From: a virus
Direction: 5' to 3' (one strand)
Length of the DNA: 27,860 nucleotides
Virus record (IMG/VR): IMGVR_UViG_3300024359_000030
Location: 1-27,860 of that record
The translations under genes were made by a program, and so were the position numbers. The number at the start of each line of letters is the position of its first letter. Position 1 is the first letter of the stretch. The notes under the pieces are model-generated. The model did no database searches. It worked only from the letters and a program-made list of their open reading frames with translations, and was not told where the DNA came from. Shown one piece after another: positions 20,487 through 27,860 of the stretch.

Positions 20487-21457
20487 TGTGGGTTTTTTAC
20501 ACAAGCAAGAAGTGGGCCCTCTGGGCCTACCTCGGCACCTTCTTTATACTAGGTACCCTATGGTTACAGGTACAAGTAGACGTACAGATTAACCACTGGT
20601 TCGGTGACTTCTACGACCTGATCCAGAAGGCACTTGCCACCCCAGGGTCTGTGACTATAGGTGAGTACTGGGCAGGGCTTGCATCTTTTGGTTGGTTGGC
20701 TGGTACCTGGGTTGCCCTCAGTCTTGTTGGTTCCTTTGTCACCGCTCACTTCCTCTTCCGCTGGAGAGCGTCAATGGTCGAGTGGTACCACGAGGTCTTC
20801 GATAAAGGGCGTACCATTGAGGGTGCTTCACAACGTGTCCAAGAAGACACGATCAAGTACACGAGGATCGTAGAAGGTCTAGGTGTTTCACTAATAGAGA
20901 GCGTAATGATTCTCGTCGAGTTCTTCCCACTACTACTGGGTCTTGGCGCAGGGTTGTCTATCCTCTGGTTTGGAGATTGGAAATATGGATTGGTTACAGG
21001 AGCTTTCGTCTGGACATTGGGCGGTACTTTGCTACTTGTTGTTAGTGGTTATATCTTACGGCTGGTTGGCATTGAATACGACATCCAGAAGAAAGAAGCA
21101 GCGTATCGTAAACACCTTGTCAAGATGGAAGACGACGGTACTGTCTCTCCTAAGGCGTTAACTGAGCTATTCGAGGATGTACGTACAATACACTTCACTA
21201 GTTATCTTCAGTACCTTAAGTTTAACGTGGTGCGTATGGCCTATCTACAAGTTAATGTCCTGACTGCTTATATCTTCTTAGCTCCTGCTATTGTAGGTGG
21301 TCTTATTTCACTAGGTTTGATGCAGCAAATCATCCGTGCCTTTGGTAGAGTAGAGGGTTCTATGCAGTTCTTGATTAAGTCTTGGCCCACTATCATAGAG
21401 CTCATCTCAGTGTACAAACGACTACGTGAGTATGAGGCACAGATCAAGTCATCTTGA
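20486..21457 (+). CDS. SbmA/BacA-like peptide transporter, 323 aa
   Basis: SbmA and BacA are inner-membrane, proton-driven importers of peptides such as microcins and antimicrobial peptides. Family signatures are clear: INHWFGDFYDLIQKAL (near residue 36), FRWRASMVEWYHEVF, and IEGASQRVQEDTIKYTRIVE followed by GLGVSLIES. About six to seven TM segments are visible. There is no nucleotide-binding domain, as expected. It is shorter than E. coli SbmA (406), mainly at the C-terminus. ATG at 20486 overlaps the preceding TGA. A phage-borne copy could change peptide uptake or phage sensitivity, or work with the ExbB/ExbD-like pair. Function in the phage is inferred. Confidence 0.85.
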   Translation: MWVFYTSKKWALWAYLGTFFILGTLWLQVQVDVQINHWFGDFYDLIQKALATPGSVTIGEYWAGLASFGWLAGTWVALSLVGSFVTAHFLFRWRASMVEWYHEVFDKGRTIEGASQRVQEDTIKYTRIVEGLGVSLIESVMILVEFFPLLLGLGAGLSILWFGDWKYGLVTGAFVWTLGGTLLLVVSGYILRLVGIEYDIQKKEAAYRKHLVKMEDDGTVSPKALTELFEDVRTIHFTSYLQYLKFNVVRMAYLQVNVLTAYIFLAPAIVGGLISLGLMQQIIRAFGRVEGSMQFLIKSWPTIIELISVYKRLREYEAQIKSS

Positions 21458-21482
21458 CCTTTTAGCAACAGTGTGTTACACT
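21454..21482 (+). promoter_or_regulatory. Sigma70-type promoter for the clpP-like gene, with a dyad on the -10
   Basis: TTGACC (21454-21459) and TACACT (21477-21482) are spaced by 17 bp, with TGT before the -10. AGTGT-gtt-ACACT (21470-21482) is a perfect dyad covering the -10. The dyad has the same layout as the one in the promoter at 17989. Confidence 0.55.
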
Positions 21483-21510
21483 AACTTAATGTCTTTAGAA
21501 AGGACCTAGA

Positions 21511-22203
21511 ATGTTCGAACAGATGATTAACGCAGCTAAGAAGAAGACACCAGCCAAGAAACCAGCCACTAGGAAGAAGACTGTTACTCCGAAGACCTCT
21601 GAACCTGTAGCAGCACCCTCTGTCTGCCCTAAGTGCAACCCACCTGAACCAACACCAGAGATGCAGGCCCCTGGCTCCTACCTCCGCGAGAACGGACTTA
21701 TGTTATTAGTTGACAAGTTTGATCAGGAAAAGATCATGCCTCTTGTTGCTACCATCTACGAGTACAACCTGATGCCCGAAGAGATACGACCACAGCAGCT
21801 TACTCTTATCATCAACAGCCCTGGGGGCTCTGTACACTCAGCCTTCCACCTCATCGACGCTATGATGATGTCAGAGATTCCAGTAGTGACTATCGGTAAG
21901 GGTCTGGTAGCCTCTTGTGGTGTTCTCACCCTTATGGCTGGTGATCGACGACTCTTGACACACAACACCTCAGTTATGTCACATCAATATAGCTGGGGTT
22001 CTCGTGGGAAGGAACACGAACTACAGGCTATCGTTAAAGAGTTTGACATGGCAAGCGCCCGTATGATTGACCACTACAAGAAGTGTACAAAGAAGTCTGA
22101 GCGGTACATCCGCAAGAACCTCCTCCACCCAACAGATGAGTGGTTGACCCCTGAGGAGTGTAAGAAACACGGCATCATCGACGATATCATCCAGACATAT
22201 TAA
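21511..22203 (+). CDS. ClpP-like serine protease with basic N-terminal extension, 230 aa
   Basis: The catalytic triad of ClpP is complete: S135 (GLVASCG), H158 (SVMSHQYSW) and D209 (HPTDEWLTPEE). The oxyanion motif INSPGGSV (101-108) and the C-terminal GIIDDII also match. The first 50 residues are Lys/Ala/Pro-rich with CPKC (39-42), unlike host ClpP. There is no signal peptide. Phage ClpP-like enzymes often mature capsids, but no capsid gene is in the window, and a role in degrading or processing host proteins is equally possible. The gene has its own promoter, and the next promoter follows it. Confidence 0.88.
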   Translation: MFEQMINAAKKKTPAKKPATRKKTVTPKTSEPVAAPSVCPKCNPPEPTPEMQAPGSYLRENGLMLLVDKFDQEKIMPLVATIYEYNLMPEEIRPQQLTLIINSPGGSVHSAFHLIDAMMMSEIPVVTIGKGLVASCGVLTLMAGDRRLLTHNTSVMSHQYSWGSRGKEHELQAIVKEFDMASARMIDHYKKCTKKSERYIRKNLLHPTDEWLTPEECKKHGIIDDIIQTY

Positions 22204-22209
22204 AACTAC

Positions 22210-22239
22210 TTGACAGGAGGGGTGTGCTTATGGTATACT
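22210..22239 (+). promoter_or_regulatory. Strong extended -10 sigma70 promoter before two small genes
   Basis: TTGACA (22210-22215) and TATACT (22234-22239) are spaced by 18 bp with TGG before the -10. It sits just after the clpP-like stop and should strongly express the 27-residue and 79-residue ORFs downstream. Confidence 0.75.
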
Positions 22240-22273
22240 CCTCCTATTGTTTAATTAGAGAAGGATTATCACT

Positions 22274-22357
22274 ATGGGTTTCAAATTCACATGGAAATGG
22301 GCGGCTGTCTTTCTTATCGGTCTTGTGTTCGCATCTAAGTTCTTTGGTTTGATCTAA
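22274..22357 (+). CDS. Hydrophobic single-TM microprotein, 27 aa
   Basis: The peptide MGFKFTWKWAAVFLIGLVFA followed by SKFFGLI forms one TM helix with a basic N-terminus (K4, K8), implying a cytoplasmic N-terminus. The ribosome-binding sequence GAGAAGGATTATC precedes it and a strong promoter lies 35 bases upstream. The next gene starts one base after its stop. It could be a holin-like, regulatory or host-membrane-targeting peptide. Confidence 0.55.
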   Translation: MGFKFTWKWAAVFLIGLVFASKFFGLI

Positions 22358-22358
22358 G

Positions 22359-22598
22359 ATGGCCCCTAAACGAAAGAAGCCCCCTGCTCCAAGTCTGGAA
22401 CAAGAGGCTAAAGCCTTCGTAGAAGGTAAGAGGAATGTTACTAAGAAGACCGTACCTACAGGTGATCCCTCCACCTTACGGTTACAATTAGCAGCTTCGG
22501 TACTAGCTGGGTTGCTTCCTTCTGGTAATATAGTACGAGCAGAAGAACTCGTAGAAGAGGCATTTAGGTATGCAGACCTAATCCTCGAGTATAAATAA
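22359..22598 (+). CDS. Hypothetical protein, 79 aa
   Basis: The basic, Pro-rich N-terminus (MAPKRKKPPAPSLEQEAKAF) is followed by a helical C-terminal part (LQLAASVLAGLLPSGNIVRA, EELVEEAFRYADLILEYK). I do not recognise the family. It follows the 27-residue ORF after one base and is the last + strand gene before the shared terminator. Late position and small size suggest an accessory protein. Confidence 0.6.
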   Translation: MAPKRKKPPAPSLEQEAKAFVEGKRNVTKKTVPTGDPSTLRLQLAASVLAGLLPSGNIVRAEELVEEAFRYADLILEYK

Positions 22599-22622
22599 GA
22601 ACTAACTAACTGTTAACTTTAA

Positions 22623-22658
22623 ACCCCTCTCGGTGTAAAAACTGAGGGGGGTCTTTTT
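22623..22658. terminator. Bidirectional-looking terminator between convergent units
   Basis: ACCCCTCTCGGT (22623-22634) pairs with ACTGAGGGGGGT (22641-22652), 12 bp with two G-T pairs, loop GTAAAA, followed by CTTTTTG on the + strand. On the - strand the stem is followed by a T/A-rich stretch (TTTAAAGTTA). It serves the + strand unit and probably also the - strand genes, whose last stop is at 22671. Confidence 0.8.
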
Positions 22659-22670
22659 GTGTTTGGACTA

Positions 22671-25600
22671 CTAGTCGTACGTAGCTGCAGGGGCTTCCAT
22701 ACGCTTGATGAAGTCAGCTGTTTCTAGCTGTGATCTAACGATACTAACCTGTGCTAGGTTCAAGGCACCTAGGTCATCCCCTAGCTCCAGTTCCGTAAGA
22801 GCTTCCTTAACAGCTTCAACGCTATGCTTACTCATTATGTCGTACTGGGCACCCAGTGTGTCCTGAGGGCCGTTATAACGGGCAACAAGCATGAACATAG
22901 CTTCTTTACGCACCTTCTTCACCTGATCCTCGTAGTGCATCTTCTGTACGTCTCCAGGGGCTTTAAGGAACGCCTCGTTGTTCATCTTAGCCGCAGCCCA
23001 GTCTTCCATAGCGAGGTAGACCTGACGCTGGTACTCATTGACAGCCTCAGGTATCATACCCTTCTTGTCTTTTGAGAGACCAGAGTTAAGACCCCATTGG
23101 TCAACTCCTACAACATTCATAACACGTTGGAGGTTGGTGAGCATTGGTGTACGAGCGCCACCGAAGGCAGCAGTACTCATCTGGTCCATCTCACCTGTAG
23201 CAGAGCTTACCTTAGGTGGATCACTCTTACCAAGGAGGAAGCTAGTTGTAGTGTCGATATAACGGAGGGAGTTACCTACAAACTTATTACCCTGTGCTAC
23301 GTCCTTAGGGCGTTGATTAGCACCTGTTGCAAGACCAATAGCTGTGTCTATAGGTTGATACGGACGTAAGAAACCACTGAGAGCCTGTGCTGTAATGTCA
23401 GAGGCAATAGTGATGCCTTCTACACCTGCCTGCTTAAGCTCACCTGCAAGGAGGGCGGCTCCGAAGTCAGCAAACTCAGCTGTAGTCTTGTTGAGGTTAC
23501 GTGTAAGACCACCGCCACCGAAGTCTTTACCGATCTGTGTGATGATCTCAGCTGGTACGTCCTCCCCTGCCATGTTGTAAGCGGCTACACGTGATGCAGC
23601 CTTGAACAAGGAGATAGGGTAGTCGTACTGTTGCGATATTACAACACCATCTACCAGCTCATCGTACAGACCCAAGCCATTACGGCGGTTCTCGTCCTCA
23701 TCCTGAGCCATTCCGTATACAAGACCAGCTGCAACAGCCCCACGTGCATTAAGCTCAAGGAAGGACTTATCTGCGTACTTACCGGTCTTCTTAGCTGCGA
23801 TGTTAAGAAGAGGTGTATGTTTGATACCGAAATCAATAGTGTTGTTGAAGAACTTACCGAATGGAATCATGAAGCCAAGGCCAGGGATGTTACGTGCATC
23901 CTCAATCATACCAGCCACTTGACCAAGTTTACTGTTGTCTTTGTATGACTTAGAGAAGATGTTCTCTTGGGTTCGCATAACGGCATCAAGCTCAAGCTGC
24001 TTATACTCCTTCGTCGCCATGATCTTTATAGCGTTGGGATCGGAGTAGAACTCATCCCATTCTTTACCAAACTTAGTACGAAGCATCTTGTTCATCTGGC
24101 TTACGTACTCTTGTGACTTAGTAAAACTATCCTGTGCGTGTACGAATGTAGCGTGTTGAACACCATTGATCCATGTATCAAGGTTACCTTGTACTCTACC
24201 AGCCTTACCACCCATACGGCTCATAGCGTCTACTGACTGTACTACGTCAATACCACCAGCCAAGGTACGGTCAAGGGTGTCCAGACCACCTGTGCTCCGA
24301 AGCAATGCGCTCTTGAACGCAGCATGGGTCATATCAGGGTCCATAGCAAACTTAACACGGTCCTTAACAGACAGAAGCAGCTGCTTAGCTACAAACAGCT
24401 CACTCTTACCGCTGTCAGCACCTTTTAGGACAGACTTAAGAATACCGACATTACCTTTGTACAGAGCCATTGTGATATCTGTAGCAGCGTCTATAGCGGC
24501 AGCACCGCTGTAACCAACAAGGTTGAGCATAGACGTGGAGGGGTGTGACACTAGGCTTCTGATGAACTTGTTCTGTGACTCAGTTACGTTAGCAAGGAAT
24601 GCACCTTTACCTTTGAACCGCTCTGCTTGCGGCACGATGTCAGCAATAAGGTTATGCCCAAGGGCTTCTTCCATGAAGTCATTCAGGTTGAGGTCCTTAA
24701 GGTTTGTATCAAGCCGTTTAGCCACCTGACCCACACTGTTCATCATGCGAGCACTCTCGTTCATACGGTTAGCGAAAGCATCGGAGAAGGCTTCAACTGT
24801 CATCTGACCCTTAGGTATACCTACCGTACCCACAAGGCTGTCGATGGCGTCCTGGTCTAGCTCCTCACGCATGAAGTCTGATATCCAGTTAGACATTGTG
24901 TCATCGTCTGTACGTTTGACGTAGAAGTAACCACCTTCGTGCATGATCTCAGCAAGACCACGTAGACGAGGAGCCTCCTCAGCGCCTTCCTCAGCTGTCT
25001 CCTTACCAGTACGGCCAAGGAGGAGGTCAATAAAGAAGTCAGTATCCTCTGGTGTGATCTGCTCACCGTTCTTAACCTTTGTAAGCCAGGCTACTTCGCC
25101 TTCAGGGGCCTGGTCAGCCCACTCCCGCAGTGACTTCTCTAGGTCAGCTGCAATCTTCTTGGGGTCAGCCTTCTGGACTGTCTCAGATACAAGGGCTGTA
25201 TTTGTGAAGCCACGTTTAGCTACAACACCAGCTTGGATGCCACCCATAGCCATGGCTGATAGAGCGGCAATACCGACAGCACCTTTGCTTATCTCGTCCT
25301 GTACACCTGTCTCAAGTAGACTACGTTGGTAGAGGAACTCAGTACCTGCGTTAGCAACGGCATCAACAGCTGTGGTAGCTGCAATCTCCTTGAGACCAGC
25401 CTTTGTCAGAACACGTTGGATACCTTTGTTAGCTGCCATCTTAGCAGAGAACTCAGCTACCTCTTGAGCACCTTCTACAGCTGCTGCAGCACCAGCCTTC
25501 TTAAGGACTGATGTACCTGCCTTCTTAGCTACTTCACGGCTAGCTCCTTTTATAAGCTGCTTAGCTACTTCTTTCTGTGCGATAGTCTGAGCAGTCTTAG

Positions 25601-26369
25601 TACCTGTCCGTATAGCTGTACCGCCTACTGCCTTGCCCACAATACCACCTACAAGGTTAATAGGGTCAAGGAGTGTAGTAGAAAGGTAATCAGCAACCCC
25701 ACTACCTGTCTCAGCCCACGTAGCTTCACTACTGAAGAGACCTGCCATACCTTCATAGATAGCGTAAGCCTTACCTACCTTAAGCATAGCCTCAGGGTTT
25801 TCCTTGGCGTCCATAAGGTAGTCAGCCTCACTGATAGCACGTACAGAGTTACCCGCTGCGTTACCACGGCGGTTCTCAAGGAACATCTCTACGACCTCAG
25901 CTCGGTCTTTGTTGCTCACAGCCGAACGACCGTACCGATCCTTTACAAAGTCAAAGATAGGGTTGTACAGCTCAGGGCGTTCAATAAGATCATTCTCTGA
26001 ATAGGAGCCAGGTTCAACACCTGAAGGGAGAAGACCATTAAAGGGAGTACCGCTGTCCTCTGGGGCTTCCCTACGGATCATCCCTGGGTTCTCAGATAGT
26101 AGATCATCAATAGACAAAGGAGTCTTTTCCTCTGAGACTTCCCTGCGGATCATTCCTGGGTTCTCAGCTATTAGATCATCAATAGACAAAGGAGTCTTTT
26201 CCTCTGGGACTTCCCTACGGATCATCCCTGGGTTCTTAGATACTAGATCATCAGTAGACAAAGGAGGTAACGCCTCGGCACTCTTCCCGATAACGTCCTC
26301 TTCCTCCCCGAACCTACCTCTCTCCTTAGCCACATTGACTGGTTTGAAAGTGTCTTGAAGGGAACTCAT
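22671..26369 (-). CDS. Large virion-associated protein, probably internal/ejected, 1232 aa
   Basis: I identify this by character rather than by a known domain. It is very long and Ala/Gly/Lys-rich, with hydrophobic helical stretches (VAKKAGTSVLKKAGAAAAVE; GAVGIAALSAMAMGGIQAGV) typical of internal or ejected proteins of T7-like phages. The N-terminus holds three near-identical 24-residue repeats built around SIDDL and ENPGMIRRE (nucleotide period 72, 26075-26290). No lysozyme or transglycosylase motif is visible. It begins one base inside the end of the upstream gene (TAATG on the - strand). A role in DNA ejection is inferred from size, composition and place; a tail-tube or scaffold protein cannot be excluded. 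Confidence 0.65.
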   Translation of the reverse strand: MSSLQDTFKPVNVAKERGRFGEEEDVIGKSAEALPPLSTDDLVSKNPGMIRREVPEEKTPLSIDDLIAENPGMIRREVSEEKTPLSIDDLLSENPGMIRREAPEDSGTPFNGLLPSGVEPGSYSENDLIERPELYNPIFDFVKDRYGRSAVSNKDRAEVVEMFLENRRGNAAGNSVRAISEADYLMDAKENPEAMLKVGKAYAIYEGMAGLFSSEATWAETGSGVADYLSTTLLDPINLVGGIVGKAVGGTAIRTGTKTAQTIAQKEVAKQLIKGASREVAKKAGTSVLKKAGAAAAVEGAQEVAEFSAKMAANKGIQRVLTKAGLKEIAATTAVDAVANAGTEFLYQRSLLETGVQDEISKGAVGIAALSAMAMGGIQAGVVAKRGFTNTALVSETVQKADPKKIAADLEKSLREWADQAPEGEVAWLTKVKNGEQITPEDTDFFIDLLLGRTGKETAEEGAEEAPRLRGLAEIMHEGGYFYVKRTDDDTMSNWISDFMREELDQDAIDSLVGTVGIPKGQMTVEAFSDAFANRMNESARMMNSVGQVAKRLDTNLKDLNLNDFMEEALGHNLIADIVPQAERFKGKGAFLANVTESQNKFIRSLVSHPSTSMLNLVGYSGAAAIDAATDITMALYKGNVGILKSVLKGADSGKSELFVAKQLLLSVKDRVKFAMDPDMTHAAFKSALLRSTGGLDTLDRTLAGGIDVVQSVDAMSRMGGKAGRVQGNLDTWINGVQHATFVHAQDSFTKSQEYVSQMNKMLRTKFGKEWDEFYSDPNAIKIMATKEYKQLELDAVMRTQENIFSKSYKDNSKLGQVAGMIEDARNIPGLGFMIPFGKFFNNTIDFGIKHTPLLNIAAKKTGKYADKSFLELNARGAVAAGLVYGMAQDEDENRRNGLGLYDELVDGVVISQQYDYPISLFKAASRVAAYNMAGEDVPAEIITQIGKDFGGGGLTRNLNKTTAEFADFGAALLAGELKQAGVEGITIASDITAQALSGFLRPYQPIDTAIGLATGANQRPKDVAQGNKFVGNSLRYIDTTTSFLLGKSDPPKVSSATGEMDQMSTAAFGGARTPMLTNLQRVMNVVGVDQWGLNSGLSKDKKGMIPEAVNEYQRQVYLAMEDWAAAKMNNEAFLKAPGDVQKMHYEDQVKKVRKEAMFMLVARYNGPQDTLGAQYDIMSKHSVEAVKEALTELELGDDLGALNLAQVSIVRSQLETADFIKRMEAPAATYD
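26075..26290 (-). repeat. Tandem 72-bp coding repeats (three units)
   Basis: Units beginning GGATCATCCCTGGGTTCT (26075), GGATCATTCCTGGGTTCT (26147) and again at 26219 are spaced exactly 72 bp apart. They keep the reading frame and encode 24-residue repeats near the N-terminus of the 1232-residue protein. The third copy diverges after about 45 bp. Confidence 0.9.
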
Positions 26370-27838
26370 TAACGTGACCTTCCTGTGTTACGGCGAGCTC
26401 TTGCGTCTAGTTCATCATCAGGTGTTCTGAGTACACGTCCTCTGCGATTATCCCAGTCCATAGCCTCTTCTGTTTGCTCGACTTCGGGACGTGAGTAATC
26501 CTTAGGACCGTCGGCTTTGTAAGTAACACGTGCAATAACATTCTCTACAACACCCTTAAGGACCTCAGGTGGGATTTGGATCTCAAGATCAGAGATAAGA
26601 ACATTAAGGTCTTCCTTAAAGTAAGCCAACTCCTGCACGTTTGTTGGTTCGTAGACACCAAGGTCGAAGAGCTCCTCTTCAACAGCAACAACCTTCTCCT
26701 CAAGTGCTTCCCCTTCGAGAGCACCTTCGATACCACTTTCGATCTCTTCGATAGTCTGCGGCTCACGAATAGGACGGTTGTCAGGGATAACTGTCTTAGG
26801 CTGTGCGCCTTCAGTCATAACTTCTTCGAACAGAGCATCAAGCTCAGGTACTGGTTTAAGAGATGTATCTACATTGCTTACACTGAATCCACTCTCGTCT
26901 ACACCACCAGCAGCTCCTTGCTCAGGTGCTACAGAACCTTGGGTAAGACCTTCAGGACCCTCTGCTGGTGCCTCTATTATTAAGATTTCATCACCTACCT
27001 TAGCCCGTCCTGTGAAACCATCCTTAATGGCGTCCGACAACTCCTGAGGAGTTGCGAAGGAGGTAGACGACCCCCTCGATGCGCTAGGAGCTGTAACTAC
27101 AGGTGCTGTACCTGTACCTCCACCAGGGGGTGTAACCACAGCTTCCTCAGAGGTGTAGGAACTACCAATAACAGAGTTATCCAGAAGGTTATGTTTCTCA
27201 GCAGCAGCTTTACCGAACCCAAGCTTAGCCAACTTAGAAAGACCTTGAACACGAGTAGCTTTCTGCCCCAACATAGCAAGGGCTTGCTGGGTTTCTTCTC
27301 GGAGACCATCCGGTAGACCACTAAGGCTCCTAACCGCTTCTGTCTCAGTAGCTGCTTCCCAGAAACTCATCTGCTTATCAAGGTCCTCCAAGTTAGTAGG
27401 GGTTCCTGTTTGTTGGAAGAGGTGTTTAGTAGGTTTGTAGTTCTTAAAAGCAACCAGACCTTTAGCAAAGCTTTTAGGGTCTGTGATACCTTCACCTGTA
27501 GTAAGCATCTCCAAAGCCTTTTGAGCTTCAGCTTCCCCTTGACCTTCGATAGTACCTGCGTACTTAAAGTACTTGGGGAGGTCTCCTAGAGTAACAGTGT
27601 TACCCTTTTGAGCCTGCGCTGTTATAAAAGCCATCATGGAGGCTTGTGTACCTGCGTCACCTTTAAGCATCTTAAAGAACTCAGAGTCCTTCTGCTCTTC
27701 ACTGAGGTTTTGGTACTCGTTGTGGTACATAGTTGCACCTTCAGTGATAGCTTCTGCTGACATCACCGTTGAACCACCTTTAGAACCACCTTTAGATGGG
27801 GTACCCCCTCCTAGTGATGATGCAAGACCAGGTGGCAT
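26369..27838 (-). CDS. Structural-type protein, Gly/Glu/Ala-rich, 489 aa
   Basis: I do not recognise the family. The N-terminus is Gly/Ser-rich (MPPGLASSLGGGTPSKGG), then helical up to about residue 230. The middle is low-complexity Ala/Pro/Gly (VVTPPGGGTGTAPVVTAPSA). An acidic helical part follows (EEIESGIEGALEGEALEEKV), and the C-terminus is Arg-rich (RTPDDELDARARRNTGRSR). Placement directly upstream of the large virion protein suggests another internal or assembly protein. I prefer the ATG at 27838. The frame stays open to the window edge, with TTG at 27850, so a longer N-terminus is possible. An overlapping frame shows TGATAG, probably the end of the preceding gene. Confidence 0.6.
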   Translation of the reverse strand: MPPGLASSLGGGTPSKGGSKGGSTVMSAEAITEGATMYHNEYQNLSEEQKDSEFFKMLKGDAGTQASMMAFITAQAQKGNTVTLGDLPKYFKYAGTIEGQGEAEAQKALEMLTTGEGITDPKSFAKGLVAFKNYKPTKHLFQQTGTPTNLEDLDKQMSFWEAATETEAVRSLSGLPDGLREETQQALAMLGQKATRVQGLSKLAKLGFGKAAAEKHNLLDNSVIGSSYTSEEAVVTPPGGGTGTAPVVTAPSASRGSSTSFATPQELSDAIKDGFTGRAKVGDEILIIEAPAEGPEGLTQGSVAPEQGAAGGVDESGFSVSNVDTSLKPVPELDALFEEVMTEGAQPKTVIPDNRPIREPQTIEEIESGIEGALEGEALEEKVVAVEEELFDLGVYEPTNVQELAYFKEDLNVLISDLEIQIPPEVLKGVVENVIARVTYKADGPKDYSRPEVEQTEEAMDWDNRRGRVLRTPDDELDARARRNTGRSR

Positions 27839-27860
27839 AATCTCTATCAAGGCAAGCTGA

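Noticed and set aside
26075-26290. Regularly spaced repeats as a CRISPR array
   Set aside because: The repeats are contiguous 72-bp coding units without unique spacers and stay in frame within one protein.
1-27860. tRNA or rRNA genes, insertion sequences, integrase and attachment sites
   Set aside because: Looked for by eye on both strands; no cloverleaf, transposase, integrase or terminal repeats were evident. A tRNAscan-type search would be decisive for tRNAs.

Overview
The window is part of the genome of a tailed bacteriophage with T7-like (podovirus-type) replication genes. It encodes a primase-helicase with zinc-finger, TOPRIM and DnaB-type domains, an exonuclease-containing family A DNA polymerase, a gp2.5-like single-stranded-DNA-binding protein and a T7-type endonuclease I. 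With them come nucleotide-supply genes: ThyX, a MazG-like pyrophosphohydrolase, a class II (cobalamin-dependent) ribonucleotide reductase and a DUF3310/gp1.7-like protein. No phage RNA polymerase is visible. Instead there are several host-type sigma70 promoters (TTGAC... 17-18 bp ...TATAAT/TATACT), most with an extended TGn -10. This gene set resembles marine cobavirus/Zobellviridae-like podoviruses of Rhodobacteraceae and other proteobacteria. That assignment is inference from recalled gene content, not from a search.

Layout, + strand. Positions 1-3967: poorly known accessory genes, including a 505-residue protein with a cysteine cluster and an M20/M28/M42-type zinc peptidase. Positions 3977-7580: a strong promoter, thyX with an HNH-AP2 endonuclease, then a chain of small, mostly overlapping unknown genes ending at a terminator. 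Positions 7595-13094: replication proteins (primase-helicase, acidic protein, polymerase, SSB) with two embedded endonuclease genes. Positions 13151-15194: DNA processing (Cas4/RecB-like exonuclease, endonuclease I, metallophosphoesterase). Positions 15243-17986: MazG, a third HNH gene with an HTH tail, and RNR. Positions 17989-21457: a terminator/promoter junction, the DUF3310 protein, and an unusual envelope gene cassette (exported ClpP-fold protein, MotA/TolQ/ExbB-like channel, ExbD/MotB-like protein with a DUF2135-like domain, a small membrane protein, and an SbmA/BacA-like transporter). Positions 21454-22600: a cytoplasmic ClpP-like protease and two small genes. A bidirectional-looking terminator closes the + strand unit.

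Layout, - strand. From 22671 to the window end two large genes run the other way: a 1232-residue protein that looks like an internal/ejected virion protein, and an approximately 490-residue protein rich in Gly, Ala and Glu. The structural module therefore appears to converge on the replication/accessory module.

The most unusual content is the envelope cassette at 18392-21457. In one tightly packed operon it combines a proton-channel pair, an exported protease-fold protein and a proton-dependent peptide-transporter homologue. I do not recognise it as a described phage system. Other notable patterns are four HNH-type genes each overlapping the 3' end of a DNA or nucleotide gene, paired terminator-promoter junctions, and a polymerase with Tyr/Leu at the two O-helix positions. 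I saw no tRNA, rRNA, CRISPR array or insertion sequence.
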